From assembly GCA_964484185.1 (NCBI GenBank), contig CAZAEQ010000028.1, forward strand, positions 1 to 59,765: a stretch of 59,765 nt of DNA. Reading direction: 5' to 3'. Positions 50,666 through 59,765 of the stretch are shown piece by piece. Under the pieces are notes generated by a model that was given only the letters and a program-made list of their open reading frames with translations, ran no database searches and had not been told where the DNA came from. How positions within the stretch are numbered: position 1 is the first letter of the stretch; every line of letters starts with the position of its first letter. The DNA comes from F1-120-MAGs238 sp964484185. GTDB taxonomy: Bacteria > Planctomycetota > Phycisphaerae > Phycisphaerales > UBA1924. A program made the translations under genes and the position numbers.

Positions 50666-51888
50666 AGCCGCGACTCTTAAAGATTGGAGTGTGGGCGATA
50701 GTCTTCGCAGCAGCAGGCACCGGCCTTTGGCTTGCCCTTCGCCCTGTTCCAGTTCCATGCGATATCGCCGTCGTTGACAGGGGGCCGCTGGTTGTCACAG
50801 TTGATGAAGATGGGCGGACGCGCCTCAAGGAACGATATGTTGTCTCCGCTCCGATAGCTGGTCGCACGGATCGCATTACGCTTAAACCTGGTGACGCGGT
50901 GACTGTCGGATCGACGCTTCTGGTGCGCATCTCAGCAACGGATCCATCATTGCTCGACGAGCGCTCTAAAGCACAGGCAGAGGCGAGAGTGCGGACCTCG
51001 GAAGCCGCGGTCTCGCGGGCAGAACCGGAACTGGCGAGATGCCAGGCGGAGATCGATCACGTTCAGTCCGAATACGAGCGACTGCGAACCGCCTCTGCGT
51101 CCGGTGCGGTCGGGGTGAACGAGGTCGAAGACGAGTTGCTCTTGCTTCGCATGGCCGAACGTACGCGCGACTCGGCTCGATTTGGCCTGCAGATGGCCAA
51201 GTACGAGCTTGAACAGGCCAGAGCAGCGCTCCTCCAGCGATCCGGCGGCGGGGGTGCTGAAGGGAGCCGGTCCGACACTGCCTTCGAAGTGAGTTCCCCG
51301 ATCACAGGGAAAGTGTTGCGCGTCTTGCGCGAAAGCGAGAGCATTGTCTTCCCAGGAGATTCGCTCATCGAGCTTGGAAGCCTGGCGGATATGGAAATCG
51401 AACTCGATGTTCTGTCCGACCAGGCGGTTCGAGTTCGTCCCGGGCAGCGCGTGTCGTTGGATCGGTGGGGCGGCGCCAAACCGCTGCGCGGAGTCGTGCG
51501 TGTGGTCGAACCATCCGGGTACATGAAGGTGTCGGCGCTGGGAGTAGAGGAACAACGGGTCAATGTGATCATCGACATGCTCGAGCCGCCCGAAGCTCGC
51601 GCCTCGCTCGGTGACAACTATCGCGTCGAAGCTCGTATCGCAGTCTGGGAAACACCCGACGCCGTGCGCGTGCCCGTGGGGGCGCTATTCCGCAGCGGCG
51701 AAGAATGGGCGGTGTACGTTGCTGAGGCGGGACGCGCGAGGCTCCAAGCGGTCAAGATAGGTGAGCGATCGAGCAAGGCGGCTGAAGTGATAACCGGTCT
51801 CTCGCCCGGTGAGAATGTCATCGTCTATCCGAGCGATCGGGTGCGCCACGGCGTCCGCGTCCAGGTCGGTGGTGAATCTCGCCCGTAG
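50662..51888 (+). CDS. Periplasmic adaptor (HlyD/MacA-like membrane fusion protein)
   Basis: The 408-residue protein has an N-terminal membrane helix (residues 7-25), then lipoyl/barrel-sandwich halves (YVVSAPIAGRTDRITLKPGDAV and SPITGKVLRVLRESESIVFPGD), with a coiled-coil hairpin of about 100 residues between them (ARVRTSEAAVSRAEPEL...AKYELEQARAALLQR). A beta-barrel domain follows. It is the third gene of the ATPase-permease-adaptor unit. AAGGAAG stands before the ATG, which overlaps the permease stop codon. No outer-membrane TolC-like partner is present in the window, so the export channel, if any, is encoded elsewhere. Confidence 0.9.
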   Translation: MKPRLLKIGVWAIVFAAAGTGLWLALRPVPVPCDIAVVDRGPLVVTVDEDGRTRLKERYVVSAPIAGRTDRITLKPGDAVTVGSTLLVRISATDPSLLDERSKAQAEARVRTSEAAVSRAEPELARCQAEIDHVQSEYERLRTASASGAVGVNEVEDELLLLRMAERTRDSARFGLQMAKYELEQARAALLQRSGGGGAEGSRSDTAFEVSSPITGKVLRVLRESESIVFPGDSLIELGSLADMEIELDVLSDQAVRVRPGQRVSLDRWGGAKPLRGVVRVVEPSGYMKVSALGVEEQRVNVIIDMLEPPEARASLGDNYRVEARIAVWETPDAVRVPVGALFRSGEEWAVYVAEAGRARLQAVKIGERSSKAAEVITGLSPGENVIVYPSDRVRHGVRVQVGGESRP

Positions 51889-52172
51889 GGAGCCTCGTCT
51901 CCAGTACAGGACGGCTCGATTGATCACATTTGAAACCCGGCATTGAGACGGACTGCGCGTTGATCCCGTAGCCAACGCCGGTCTGCAATCCCGGTGATTC
52001 ATGACTTGAGAGCTGCTTTGTAAGTGCATTTTTACGATGCAAGGAGCTAGTCTTTAGTTCTTCGATCCAGAAATTGATTTGAAATCGAGCCGCTGATTCT
52101 GTACATTGGAGTCGCTGCGACATCTGTACGTTCAGAAATCACCGAGGAAGCTGGGCGATCAGGAGGTGCCAT

Positions 52173-54188
52173 GTGGTGGGCGTGAAGTGTCTCGTTGTGT
52201 TGTGGCTGCATGTTGCTGCATTGGTGAGCACCGCTGCAGGACAGGGGTTCGCTCTCAGGCCAGTTGACCGAACAGACTACCTTCGGCGACTTCACGGAAT
52301 GTGGTTAGGGCAGTGCATTGCTAACTGGACGGGGATCCGCACCGAGGGCTCGCGGATCAACCCGCCGTTCTATACCGATGCCGACTGGGGCACGACACCG
52401 CCTTGCTGTATGCCCATCATCTTCGTCACGAATCAAAATCCAAATTGGGCAGACGACGACACTGATATTGAGTACGTGTACCTCCACCTCATGCAGCAAC
52501 ACGGGCGTGTTCAGCTTTCGCCAGAGGAGTTAACGCAGGGGTGGCTCACGCATATGAACCCCTCATTTCTTTGGGTTTCCAATCGAAGGGCATACGACCT
52601 GATGCTCAAGGGTGTGCGGCCACCTGCAACTGGATTGGTCGTCCCGAATCGGGATGCGTTTATGATCGATGCGCAGTTGACCACGGAGGTGTACGGAGCG
52701 CTTTGCCCGGGCATGCCCGATCAGGCGATGCGATGGGCTGATCTTTCGGTGCGGACTACATCTGCTTCGTACGCAACGCACGCCGCGCAGTTTTACATCG
52801 CGCTTTACTCTCTGGCGACGCAGATTCCCGATGGTCTGTCCGGCCGCGAACAGGCAATTTGGCTTGTGCAGCAGGCGCGGCGATGGATCCCCGACACATC
52901 CAAGGCCGCGGATATCGCAGATTTTGTGCTTTCTGAATTTCTGGCGAACCCGGATGTTGACAACTGGGAACTCACTCGCGACCAGATCTATCAGAGGTAC
53001 CACGGCAATGCCGCCGCAAACGGGTTCGTGTACCGAGGTTGGCCTGAATCGTCCGTGAACTTCGCGAGCGGCGTCATGTGCCTTCTTTATGGACAGATGG
53101 ACTACAAACGCACCGTTCAGATTGGCACGCTATCGGGCTGGGATTCAGACAACTGCACGGCGACGATGGGAGGGCTTTTGGGTCTGGTGCAGGGCATCGA
53201 TGGGGTGCAAGCGGCGTTTCCGGGCATGTCGTTCTCCGACCGCTTCTGGATTCTTCGCACCCGATTGAATCTGCCCGATTATCTTCTATCTGATCCCGCT
53301 GCCGAGGACACACTCCTCATGATGTCGCAGCGGATGATTCCGCTCGTAGACTGGACGATTGTCAGTGCCGGCGGGACGATCGATCAACCGAATCAGCGGT
53401 GGGTTCCACCCGCAGCGATTCCCGGGCTGGCGGCTGTGGAGTTGGTTCCAACGCAGGCCGAATGGCGACGGAGCGCCAACAACCACGTACGCGCCGCCGG
53501 GGGCACGGTGCAGGCAAGTTGCAGCGTCTCGACTTCGCCCTGGACTCCCAGCACTACGTATGGCTCAGGCATCACAACGGTCATTGCCAACGGGTTTGAG
53601 AGCGACTGGACCGGGCGTGACAACCAGGATTTTCGCCGCGGTTTCTTTACATCACAAAACGTTGACAGCCCGCCGCCGCCCAACACTTCCGTTTCACTCC
53701 AGGTCACATACGACCGTGAAATAGAAGTCGCGAGCATTCGGTTTATTGAAGGGGACCACTTCGGCCCAACCTTTGGCTCGCCCGCGGGCATCGAGGGCGG
53801 GTGGCTTACCAGCGCCAGCGTTGAACTTCAGGTTGCTCAAAACTGGGTTCCGGTCCCGGTCGCTTTGAGCGAACCCCTTGATGCGTTGCGGCCATTTCAG
53901 ATCATCGACTTTGTCCTTCATGTGCCGGTACACGCGACGGGTATTCGCCTGTTTGGTCTGCCGGGTGGTGCGAACAGATTTTTCACATGTGCTGAGCTCG
54001 ATGCTTTTCGACTGCACGGCGTATGCGCGGCAGACTTCAACGGTGACGACGAAGTCGACTTCTTCGACTATCTCGACTTCGTCGACGACTTCTCCGCAAA
54101 CGAACCCGCCGCTGATTTCAATGGTGACACCCTCATTGACTTCTTCGACTACCTTGATTTCGTCGACGCGTTTTCGTCGGGTTGCTGA
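52173..54188 (+). CDS. Exported ADP-ribosylglycohydrolase-like protein with Gly-Cys EF-hand module
   Basis: The 671-residue protein has a signal peptide (residues 1-23) and a DraG-type domain: the metal-site segment WADDDTDIEYVYLHL (Asp94-Asp98), GMWLGQCIANW, and WDSDNCTATMGGLLGLVQG (Asp324, Asp326, Asn327). ADP-ribosylglycohydrolases remove ADP-ribose from proteins using a binuclear metal centre. A second domain (about residues 440-615) is unassigned, and the last 54 residues (618-671) are the Gly-Cys module. Export of such a domain is unusual. The GTG start follows AGGAGG by 6 bases. Its substrate could be ADP-ribose or another N-glycoside; the identity of the latter is not known. Confidence 0.82.
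   Translation: MVGVKCLVVLWLHVAALVSTAAGQGFALRPVDRTDYLRRLHGMWLGQCIANWTGIRTEGSRINPPFYTDADWGTTPPCCMPIIFVTNQNPNWADDDTDIEYVYLHLMQQHGRVQLSPEELTQGWLTHMNPSFLWVSNRRAYDLMLKGVRPPATGLVVPNRDAFMIDAQLTTEVYGALCPGMPDQAMRWADLSVRTTSASYATHAAQFYIALYSLATQIPDGLSGREQAIWLVQQARRWIPDTSKAADIADFVLSEFLANPDVDNWELTRDQIYQRYHGNAAANGFVYRGWPESSVNFASGVMCLLYGQMDYKRTVQIGTLSGWDSDNCTATMGGLLGLVQGIDGVQAAFPGMSFSDRFWILRTRLNLPDYLLSDPAAEDTLLMMSQRMIPLVDWTIVSAGGTIDQPNQRWVPPAAIPGLAAVELVPTQAEWRRSANNHVRAAGGTVQASCSVSTSPWTPSTTYGSGITTVIANGFESDWTGRDNQDFRRGFFTSQNVDSPPPPNTSVSLQVTYDREIEVASIRFIEGDHFGPTFGSPAGIEGGWLTSASVELQVAQNWVPVPVALSEPLDALRPFQIIDFVLHVPVHATGIRLFGLPGGANRFFTCAELDAFRLHGVCAADFNGDDEVDFFDYLDFVDDFSANEPAADFNGDTLIDFFDYLDFVDAFSSGC
54024..54185 (+). 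other. Gly-Cys EF-hand (dockerin-like) module, copy 3
   Basis: This is a 54-codon module with Cys at both ends and two DFN.D.(...).DFFDYLDFV repeats, the same length as the other two copies in the window. Confidence 0.85.
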
Positions 54189-54207
54189 GAATAGACTGAG
54201 CCGCGAC

Positions 54208-56673
54208 TTACCCGCCCGCGCCCATCCACTTCCTCGGTATCACCATTAACTTTTCCAGGTCGTTGGTATCAACAGGCTTGGTCAAGTGGTCATCGAAGCC
54301 GGCTTCAAGGGCAAGCTTTTTGTCAACATCGCGACCGTATCCGGTTACCGCGATGATGCGGGCGTGCTTTGTCTGAGGGTGACTGCGCAAGCGGCGTGCG
54401 ACCTCGTAGCCATCGAGGCCAGGTAAGCCAATATCCAGAAGTATGACATCTGGTTTCCATGTTTGCGCGAGCTTAAGTCCATCGGGGCCGGTGTAGGCAG
54501 ATTGAACGAGATAGCCCACCTGTCGCAGAGAGCTGGCGAGCATGATGACAAGGTCCATGTTGTCATCGACTATGAGTACGCGCAACTCATCAGGCCTTGC
54601 TGGATGTTTATGACGCAGATCAGACTTCAATTTTGACCGATCTGGCGAGGGAATGAGCGGCAGCCGCACGATGAACTCGGCACCAAGTCCATGACCATCG
54701 CTGCGTGCCTCGATGGTGCCACCATGCATATCCACCAACCGGTGTGCCAGGGAAAGTCCGATGCCAAGTCCGCCTTGAGACCGGGCAAGCGAGCGGTCTG
54801 CCTGCGTAAACAGATCGAATATCCGAGGCAGGAGTTCGTGGTCGATACCTATGCCGCTGTCGCGGACGCGAAACTGCGCCTGCTGCCCACCGTTAATAGC
54901 AAGTGACGTTTCGCACCAGACTTCGATCTTGCCGCCATCAGGTGTGTATTTCGCTGCATTGTTTAGCAGATTGATAAATACTTCTTCCAGGCGTGTTGCG
55001 TCGGCGTCGGCCCAGATCTCGTTTTCGCACTGATGCAAGACCAGTTCGTGCCTGTGCTGTTCGACAATTGGCGTGACGGTTTCGATGGCATGGCGGACAA
55101 TCTGATTGAGGTCAACAGTCTGGCGTTCCAGGTGAATCCGTCCACTGGCAACGCGAGAAACTTCCAGAAGGTCGTTCACGATTTTTGTGAGGTTCGCAAC
55201 CTGGCGTTCGATGATCTCGCGTGCCTGTTTCTGCATCGGATTGTCGACGCCGGTTCCCTGGGTACGCATGAGATGTGCTGCCGCCCGAATAGGGGCGAGC
55301 GGGCTGCGCAGTTCGTGACTGAGCATTGCAAGAAACTCGTCTTTGCGCGCGGCCTCGCCGGCCAGTTGTTCAGCCTGGGCCTTGATTCTGTTTTCCATGA
55401 TGACGCGTTGTGAGATGTCGCGAACGTTGCACTGGACAACCAGCGCCTGTCCTTCGCGGTAGGTGTTGGCGACGACTTCGACATCGGTGGTTTGACCGTC
55501 CTGGTGCTGCACCGGAAGGTGATCGAAGCGGACATAGTCATCTTTCTGCAGCATGCTGATGGCTCGTTGACTGGCCTGCGGATCGCCAAAGAGGCCAATT
55601 TCATGCAGTTCCTTGCCAAGCAGTTCCTGGACCGAGAGGCCGACGAGCCTTCCCATGAAGGCATTGGCATCTGTTATTTTCCCGCTCCGCGCATCGAGAA
55701 TCAGGATTCCGTCTTTGGCGGCCTCGAAGAGGCGGCGATAGCGAACTTCGGAATTCCGCTGACTTTCCTCGAGTTGTTTGCGTGCAGTGATATCGATGAT
55801 CATGTTGATGCCACCGACAACCTCGCCAGCTCTGTTCGACAGGCGCGTGGGATAAATCTCTCCCCAGAAGCGACTTCCATCGGGCCGTTCAACGATGAGC
55901 TGCTGGCCGCGTAAATTGCGGCCGTCCTTCAGTGTAATCGCCATCGGATAGTCTTCATGGTCGAGCGGAGATCCATCTGCCTTGAGAAATTTCCAGATGA
56001 TGCGTGAATCGTCTTCGCCGATGACCGGCGTTCTTCCGGAAGCTGCAACCGCGGCGGTGTTGTAGTGGACAATGCGCCCGCGTGCATCAGTGGTGTAAAC
56101 TGCGGCGGGGAGTGCATCGAGCATATCGCGGTAACGCAATTCACTTTCTCGAAGTTCCTCGGTCCGTTCCGCGACGCGCTGATCGAGTGTCTCGTTTAGT
56201 TCACGTAGTTGTTCTTCAGCGCGGCGGCGTTCTGCCACTTCGGTGATCAAGGCACGCTGACGCCGATGCTGGTCGGCAAACACAGCAACCTTTGAACGCA
56301 AGATTGTCGGGTTAACGGGTTTGTGCAGGTAGTCAACCGCACCCACGCCGTAACCTTCAAAGACGTGCTGATCCTGGTTGTAGTAGGCGGTGAGAAAAAT
56401 GATAGGAATATGAGCTGTTTTGGCCCGCTCTTTGATGAGCTGGGCGAGTTCAAAGCCGGTCATTTCGGGCATTCGCACATCAAGAATGAGCAGGGCAAAC
56501 TCTTGTGCCACCAATGCGAGCAGCGCTTTGTCGGCGGATTCGGCGCGGATAAGTCGATAGCCGGGATCGTCCAAGACCGTTTCGAGGACGGTTAAGTTCT
56601 TAGGTTCGTCGTCGACGATCAGGATGTTGATCGGTTCGACGGTCAAATTTCTGGCTGGTTGTGAGTCGTTCAC
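54208..56673 (-). CDS. Hybrid histidine kinase (REC-PAS-PAS-HisKA-HATPase-REC)
   Basis: The 821-residue protein starts with a receiver (phosphoacceptor Asp65), followed by a coiled-coil-like linker (residues 145-180), two PAS domains (about 182-300 and 308-425), HisKA with His453 in SHELRSPL, HATPase with N-box NLLNNAAKYT and GLGIGLSLA, and a second receiver (Asp747). The histidine probably phosphorylates its own C-terminal receiver. The GTG start follows GGAGG. No membrane helix is seen, so it is cytoplasmic. The N-terminal receiver suggests that it takes phosphate from another kinase, possibly the large kinase encoded just upstream on the same strand. Confidence 0.92.
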   Translation of the reverse strand: MNDSQPARNLTVEPINILIVDDEPKNLTVLETVLDDPGYRLIRAESADKALLALVAQEFALLILDVRMPEMTGFELAQLIKERAKTAHIPIIFLTAYYNQDQHVFEGYGVGAVDYLHKPVNPTILRSKVAVFADQHRRQRALITEVAERRRAEEQLRELNETLDQRVAERTEELRESELRYRDMLDALPAAVYTTDARGRIVHYNTAAVAASGRTPVIGEDDSRIIWKFLKADGSPLDHEDYPMAITLKDGRNLRGQQLIVERPDGSRFWGEIYPTRLSNRAGEVVGGINMIIDITARKQLEESQRNSEVRYRRLFEAAKDGILILDARSGKITDANAFMGRLVGLSVQELLGKELHEIGLFGDPQASQRAISMLQKDDYVRFDHLPVQHQDGQTTDVEVVANTYREGQALVVQCNVRDISQRVIMENRIKAQAEQLAGEAARKDEFLAMLSHELRSPLAPIRAAAHLMRTQGTGVDNPMQKQAREIIERQVANLTKIVNDLLEVSRVASGRIHLERQTVDLNQIVRHAIETVTPIVEQHRHELVLHQCENEIWADADATRLEEVFINLLNNAAKYTPDGGKIEVWCETSLAINGGQQAQFRVRDSGIGIDHELLPRIFDLFTQADRSLARSQGGLGIGLSLAHRLVDMHGGTIEARSDGHGLGAEFIVRLPLIPSPDRSKLKSDLRHKHPARPDELRVLIVDDNMDLVIMLASSLRQVGYLVQSAYTGPDGLKLAQTWKPDVILLDIGLPGLDGYEVARRLRSHPQTKHARIIAVTGYGRDVDKKLALEAGFDDHLTKPVDTNDLEKLMVIPRKWMGAGG

Positions 56674-56704
56674 GGGGCCTCCAATGTGGACCTGGAAGGA
56701 GCTA

Positions 56705-59700
56705 TCAACGGAACAACCAGACGCGCATCAGAGACAGAAGCTGATCGGTATTGACAGGCTTGGATATGTAATCACTTGCACCGGCATTCAGACATTTTTC
56801 ACGGTCGCCTTTCATAGCTTTGGCTGTAAGAGCGAGGATGGGAAGTGTGCGGAACTCTGGGGATTGACGGATCACTTTCATTGTCTCGTAACCGTCCATT
56901 TCGGGCATCATGATGTCCATGAGCACCAGGCTCAGGTCGGGTGTGCTCTTGATGATTTCGATTGCGCTGTGACCGTCGGTGGTGCTCAGCACTTTCATAT
57001 CATGATTTTCAAGCAACGAGGTAAGGGCGAAGATGTTGCGTGCGTCGTCGTCGACCACAAGTACTTTGCGGCCGCGGAGAACTTCTTTCGAGCCGTGCAA
57101 TTTCTCAAGCATCGCCTGTTTTTCTGCTGGCAAATCGGTGACGACACGGTGGAGGAAGAGCGCAGTCTCGTCAAGCAGTCTCTCAGGAGATTTCACATCT
57201 TTGAGGACGATGCTCTTGGCCATGGTCTTGAGCCTGGTCTGCTCTTCAATTGATAGATCCTTGCCGGTAAAGACGACTACGGGCACCTGCTCGAGCGCGG
57301 GCTCGGCCCGCATCTTCTCCAGAAGTTCAAAGCCGGACATGTCGGGCAATCGCAGGTCGAGGACGACACAGTCAAACTGGTGGCTCTGAAGCGCTTCCAT
57401 CGCCTCTTCGCCCGTGGATGCGGTAGCAGTTTCGATGTCATTGTGGCCGAGCAGCTCAACGATGGATTGCCGCTCGATGTCGTTGTCTTCGACTATCAGC
57501 AGTCGCTTGGTGCGTGGCGCGGTAAACTGTTTTATGCGGTCGAAACCATCTTCGATTTCTTCGGTGGTGGGGGTCTTGATAATGTAGTTGAAAGCTCCAT
57601 GTGCGAGACCGTGCTGGCGCTCCTCTTCCAGCGTCACGATCTGCACCGGAATGTGGCGAGTCGCAGGGTCGAGTTTGAGCTGATTAAGCACAGTCCAGCC
57701 AAGGATATCGGGAAGGAAAATATCAAGTGAAATCGCGCTGGGGCGGAACTGCCGGGCGAGTGAAAGTCCGACTGTGCCTTTTAGTGCAACGATGCCTTTG
57801 AAGCCTCTGTCTCGCGCCAGTCCCAGGAGTATGCGTGCGTAGTGAGGATCGTCTTCGATGATAAGCACCGTGACGTCGCCCTCTTCGATGGAGTATCGAT
57901 CGTCTTCGATGATCTCTTCGCGTGGCGCGGTCTGGACGGTGACTGCATGTGACACCTGTGTATGTGCGAGCCCGACGCCTGACGCGGCCGTGGCGCTTGC
58001 GGCGCGGTTGGCATCAGAGCCGGAATAGTGAAGTGGCAGATAGAGCGTAAATGTACTGCCCTGTCCATGGACGCTGCTGAGCTTGATTTCACCGCCGAGC
58101 AGGACTGCGAGTTCGCGGCTGATGGCAAGGCCCAGACCTGTGCCGCCGTACTTGCGGGAAGTACCCGCATCCGCCTGCTGGAATGCTTCGAAGATGAGGC
58201 GTTGTTTCTCGGGTGCGATGCCGATACCGGTATCTTCAACGGCGAAGGCAATTACTTGCGGGGCTTTGCTGAGTACCGGGTGATCGGAGGTCCAACCGTC
58301 GGTGGCGAGATTCACACGCACTTCCACTTTGCCGTGCGCGGTGAACTTGACCGCGTTGGAAAGCAGGTTCTTGAGAATCTGCTGAAGGCGTTTTGGATCG
58401 CTGTCCATCACACGCGGCAGGTTCTCTGAGAAATGCACATTGAAAGGAAGGTTTTTGGCCTCAGCGATGTGGCGGAAGTTCCGTTCGATATTGCCATTGA
58501 GTTCGGCGAAGGGGATTTCCTCGACTTCGACGGTGACGGTACCGGATTCGATCTTGGAGAGATCGAGAATATCGTTGATGAGGTGGAGCAAGTCGGAGCC
58601 GGAGGAGTTGATGTTTCTTGAGAACTCGATCTGCTTGGGATTGAGCGTGGCGGGTGCGTTTTCGGCCAACTGCTGGCTGAGAATGAGAATCGAGTTGAGC
58701 GGAGTGCGCAATTCGTGTGACATGTTCGCCAGGAACTCTGATTTGTACTTGGACGTGAGCGCGAGTTCGGCGGCTTTTTCTTCCAGGGCATGGCGAGCCT
58801 GTTCGACTTCTGCGTTTTTGCGTTCCACTTCGGCGTTTTGCTCGGCCAGGAGGCGGGCTTTGGTTCCCAGTTCTTCGTTGGTCTGCTGAAGTTCGCTCTG
58901 ACGAGACTGCAACTGAACGGTGAGCCGCTGCGACTGCGTGAGCAGACCTTCAGTACGCATGGTTGCTTCAATGGTGTTGAAGACTGCGCCGATGCTCTGA
59001 GTTAGCAACTCGAGGAATGCGAGCGAGCCAGCGGAGAAGTTCTGGAGCGAGGCCAATTCAATCACTGCCTTCGTCTGCCCTTCGAAGATTACCGGAAGAA
59101 CGATAATGTTGACCTGGCGGGCTTCGCCTAAGCTGGATGAAATATTGATGAAGTTCGGTGGTACATCTGTGAGCAGGATGCGTTTCTTTTCGACTGCGCA
59201 CTGACCAGCGAGACCTTCGCCAAGCCTGAGGGTCTGGGCAAGTCGTTCACCACCGTGTGCGTAGCTTGCGAGCAGATTGAGTCGACGATCAGAAATGGAG
59301 CCATCACCTTCGCCGCCGCTAAGGTGGTAGATTGTGCCTTGTTGTGCCCGGACCAGCGGTGCCAGTTCGGTGAGGAGTATCTGACCGACGGTGTTGAGTT
59401 CGCGCTGGCCCTGGAGCATTCCGGTGAACTTGGCGAGGTTGGTTTTCAGCCAATCCTGTTCGCGATTACTTTCGGTCGTTTCGCGCAGGTTAGAGATCAT
59501 CGTGTTGATGTTGTCTTTGAGTTCGGCCACTTCGCCCTTGGCGTTCACCTGGATGGAGCGCGTAAGGTCGCCCTTGGTCACGGCGGTTGCCACCTCGGCG
59601 ATAGCGCGGACCTGAGTCGTGAGGTTTGCTGCGAGGAGGTTGACGTTACCCGTGAGATCTTTCCATGTACCTGCAGCACCGGGCACGTTTGCGTGACCAC

Positions 59701-59765
59701 CGAGACGTCCGTCCACACCCACTTCGCGGGCGACGTTTGTGACTTGATCAGCGAAGGTCGCGAGA
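56705..59765 (-). CDS. Multi-HAMP hybrid histidine kinase, 5' end beyond the window
   Basis: The frame is open to the right edge (at least 1020 codons), reading VTNVAREVGVDGRLGG and then GTWKDLTGNVNLLAANLT, as in tandem HAMP repeats. A GAF domain (LRLGEGLAGQCAVEKK, IELASLQNF), a coiled coil, HisKA (NMSHELRTPLNSI), HATPase (NAVKFTAHGKVEV, GGTGLGLAIS) and three receivers follow (DIFLPDILGW, DLRLPDMSGF and DIMMPEMDGY). This resembles the fungal-type and bacterial hybrid kinases with tandem HAMP units. The third receiver ends close to the C-terminus. It lies 31 bases before the start of the other hybrid kinase. The two probably form a signal relay. Absence of a visible membrane segment may only mean it is beyond the window. 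Confidence 0.9.
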   Translation of the reverse strand, partial: LATFADQVTNVAREVGVDGRLGGHANVPGAAGTWKDLTGNVNLLAANLTTQVRAIAEVATAVTKGDLTRSIQVNAKGEVAELKDNINTMISNLRETTESNREQDWLKTNLAKFTGMLQGQRELNTVGQILLTELAPLVRAQQGTIYHLSGGEGDGSISDRRLNLLASYAHGGERLAQTLRLGEGLAGQCAVEKKRILLTDVPPNFINISSSLGEARQVNIIVLPVIFEGQTKAVIELASLQNFSAGSLAFLELLTQSIGAVFNTIEATMRTEGLLTQSQRLTVQLQSRQSELQQTNEELGTKARLLAEQNAEVERKNAEVEQARHALEEKAAELALTSKYKSEFLANMSHELRTPLNSILILSQQLAENAPATLNPKQIEFSRNINSSGSDLLHLINDILDLSKIESGTVTVEVEEIPFAELNGNIERNFRHIAEAKNLPFNVHFSENLPRVMDSDPKRLQQILKNLLSNAVKFTAHGKVEVRVNLATDGWTSDHPVLSKAPQVIAFAVEDTGIGIAPEKQRLIFEAFQQADAGTSRKYGGTGLGLAISRELAVLLGGEIKLSSVHGQGSTFTLYLPLHYSGSDANRAASATAASGVGLAHTQVSHAVTVQTAPREEIIEDDRYSIEEGDVTVLIIEDDPHYARILLGLARDRGFKGIVALKGTVGLSLARQFRPSAISLDIFLPDILGWTVLNQLKLDPATRHIPVQIVTLEEERQHGLAHGAFNYIIKTPTTEEIEDGFDRIKQFTAPRTKRLLIVEDNDIERQSIVELLGHNDIETATASTGEEAMEALQSHQFDCVVLDLRLPDMSGFELLEKMRAEPALEQVPVVVFTGKDLSIEEQTRLKTMAKSIVLKDVKSPERLLDETALFLHRVVTDLPAEKQAMLEKLHGSKEVLRGRKVLVVDDDARNIFALTSLLENHDMKVLSTTDGHSAIEIIKSTPDLSLVLMDIMMPEMDGYETMKVIRQSPEFRTLPILALTAKAMKGDREKCLNAGASDYISKPVNTDQLLSLMRVWLFR

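Noticed and set aside
51889..52172. Remnant of an outer-membrane protein between the adaptor and the glycohydrolase gene
   Set aside because: A minus frame has a few suggestive residues (GVGYGINAQS) but is too short and lacks start and motif support.

Overview
The window looks like chromosomal DNA of a planctomycete, most likely class Phycisphaerae. The best clue is a 54-residue module ending in Gly-Cys, built of two ADFN...DFFDYLDFV EF-hand repeats, at the C-terminus of three exported proteins. Supporting clues are FolE2 instead of FolE, a glycine-rich RRM protein, a cysteine-poor L32, CpeT-like and calpain-like proteins, and several genes that appear to be leaderless. No CRISPR array, intact transposase, phage structural gene or rRNA was found.

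Layout. 0-12 kb: a gene cut by the left edge, a palindrome-rich 600-base gap, a methyltransferase, an RRM protein, an outer-membrane-type protein, two secreted proteins with the Gly-Cys module, a GT2 glycosyltransferase, a PAP2 phosphatase, an ArnT-like glycosyltransferase and truB. 12-24 kb: two membrane proteins, folE2, the elongation pair PBP2/RodA, rsmG, a DinG-type helicase and a GAF-SpoIIE phosphatase. 24-33 kb: a dienelactone hydrolase-like protein, a VGIGT-repeat surface protein, a small winged-helix protein, a phosphohexomutase, an OPT transporter, a methyltransferase and an EF-hand/calpain-type protease. 33-41 kb: a two-gene unit ending in a GGDEF diguanylate cyclase, tRNA-Ala, two bacterial PH-domain proteins, a CpeT-like protein, a BamE-like lipoprotein, an Eis-like acetyltransferase and a prepilin-like pair. 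41-46.5 kb: lipid synthesis, with fabD-lipoprotein-fabG on the plus strand meeting rpmF-plsX-fabH head-on. 46.8-52 kb: tRNA-Lys, a decayed ATPase fragment and an ABC ATPase-permease-adaptor operon. 52-59.8 kb: an exported ADP-ribosylglycohydrolase-like protein with the Gly-Cys module and two large hybrid histidine kinases, the second cut by the right edge.

The genes fall into four themes: envelope building (PBP2/RodA, PlsX/Fab, glycosyltransferases, PAP2), secretion or surface display through the Gly-Cys module, signalling (GGDEF, SpoIIE, two hybrid kinases) and RNA/ribosome maintenance (truB, rsmG, rpmF, tRNAs, RRM protein). Base skew is not uniform. By eye and by counting a few lines, the plus strand is G-rich at about 1-12 kb and again from about 33 kb, but C-rich in plus-strand genes at about 14-31 kb, which suggests an inverted block.

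Protein families were recognised from motifs by eye. No alignment, structure prediction or database search was run.
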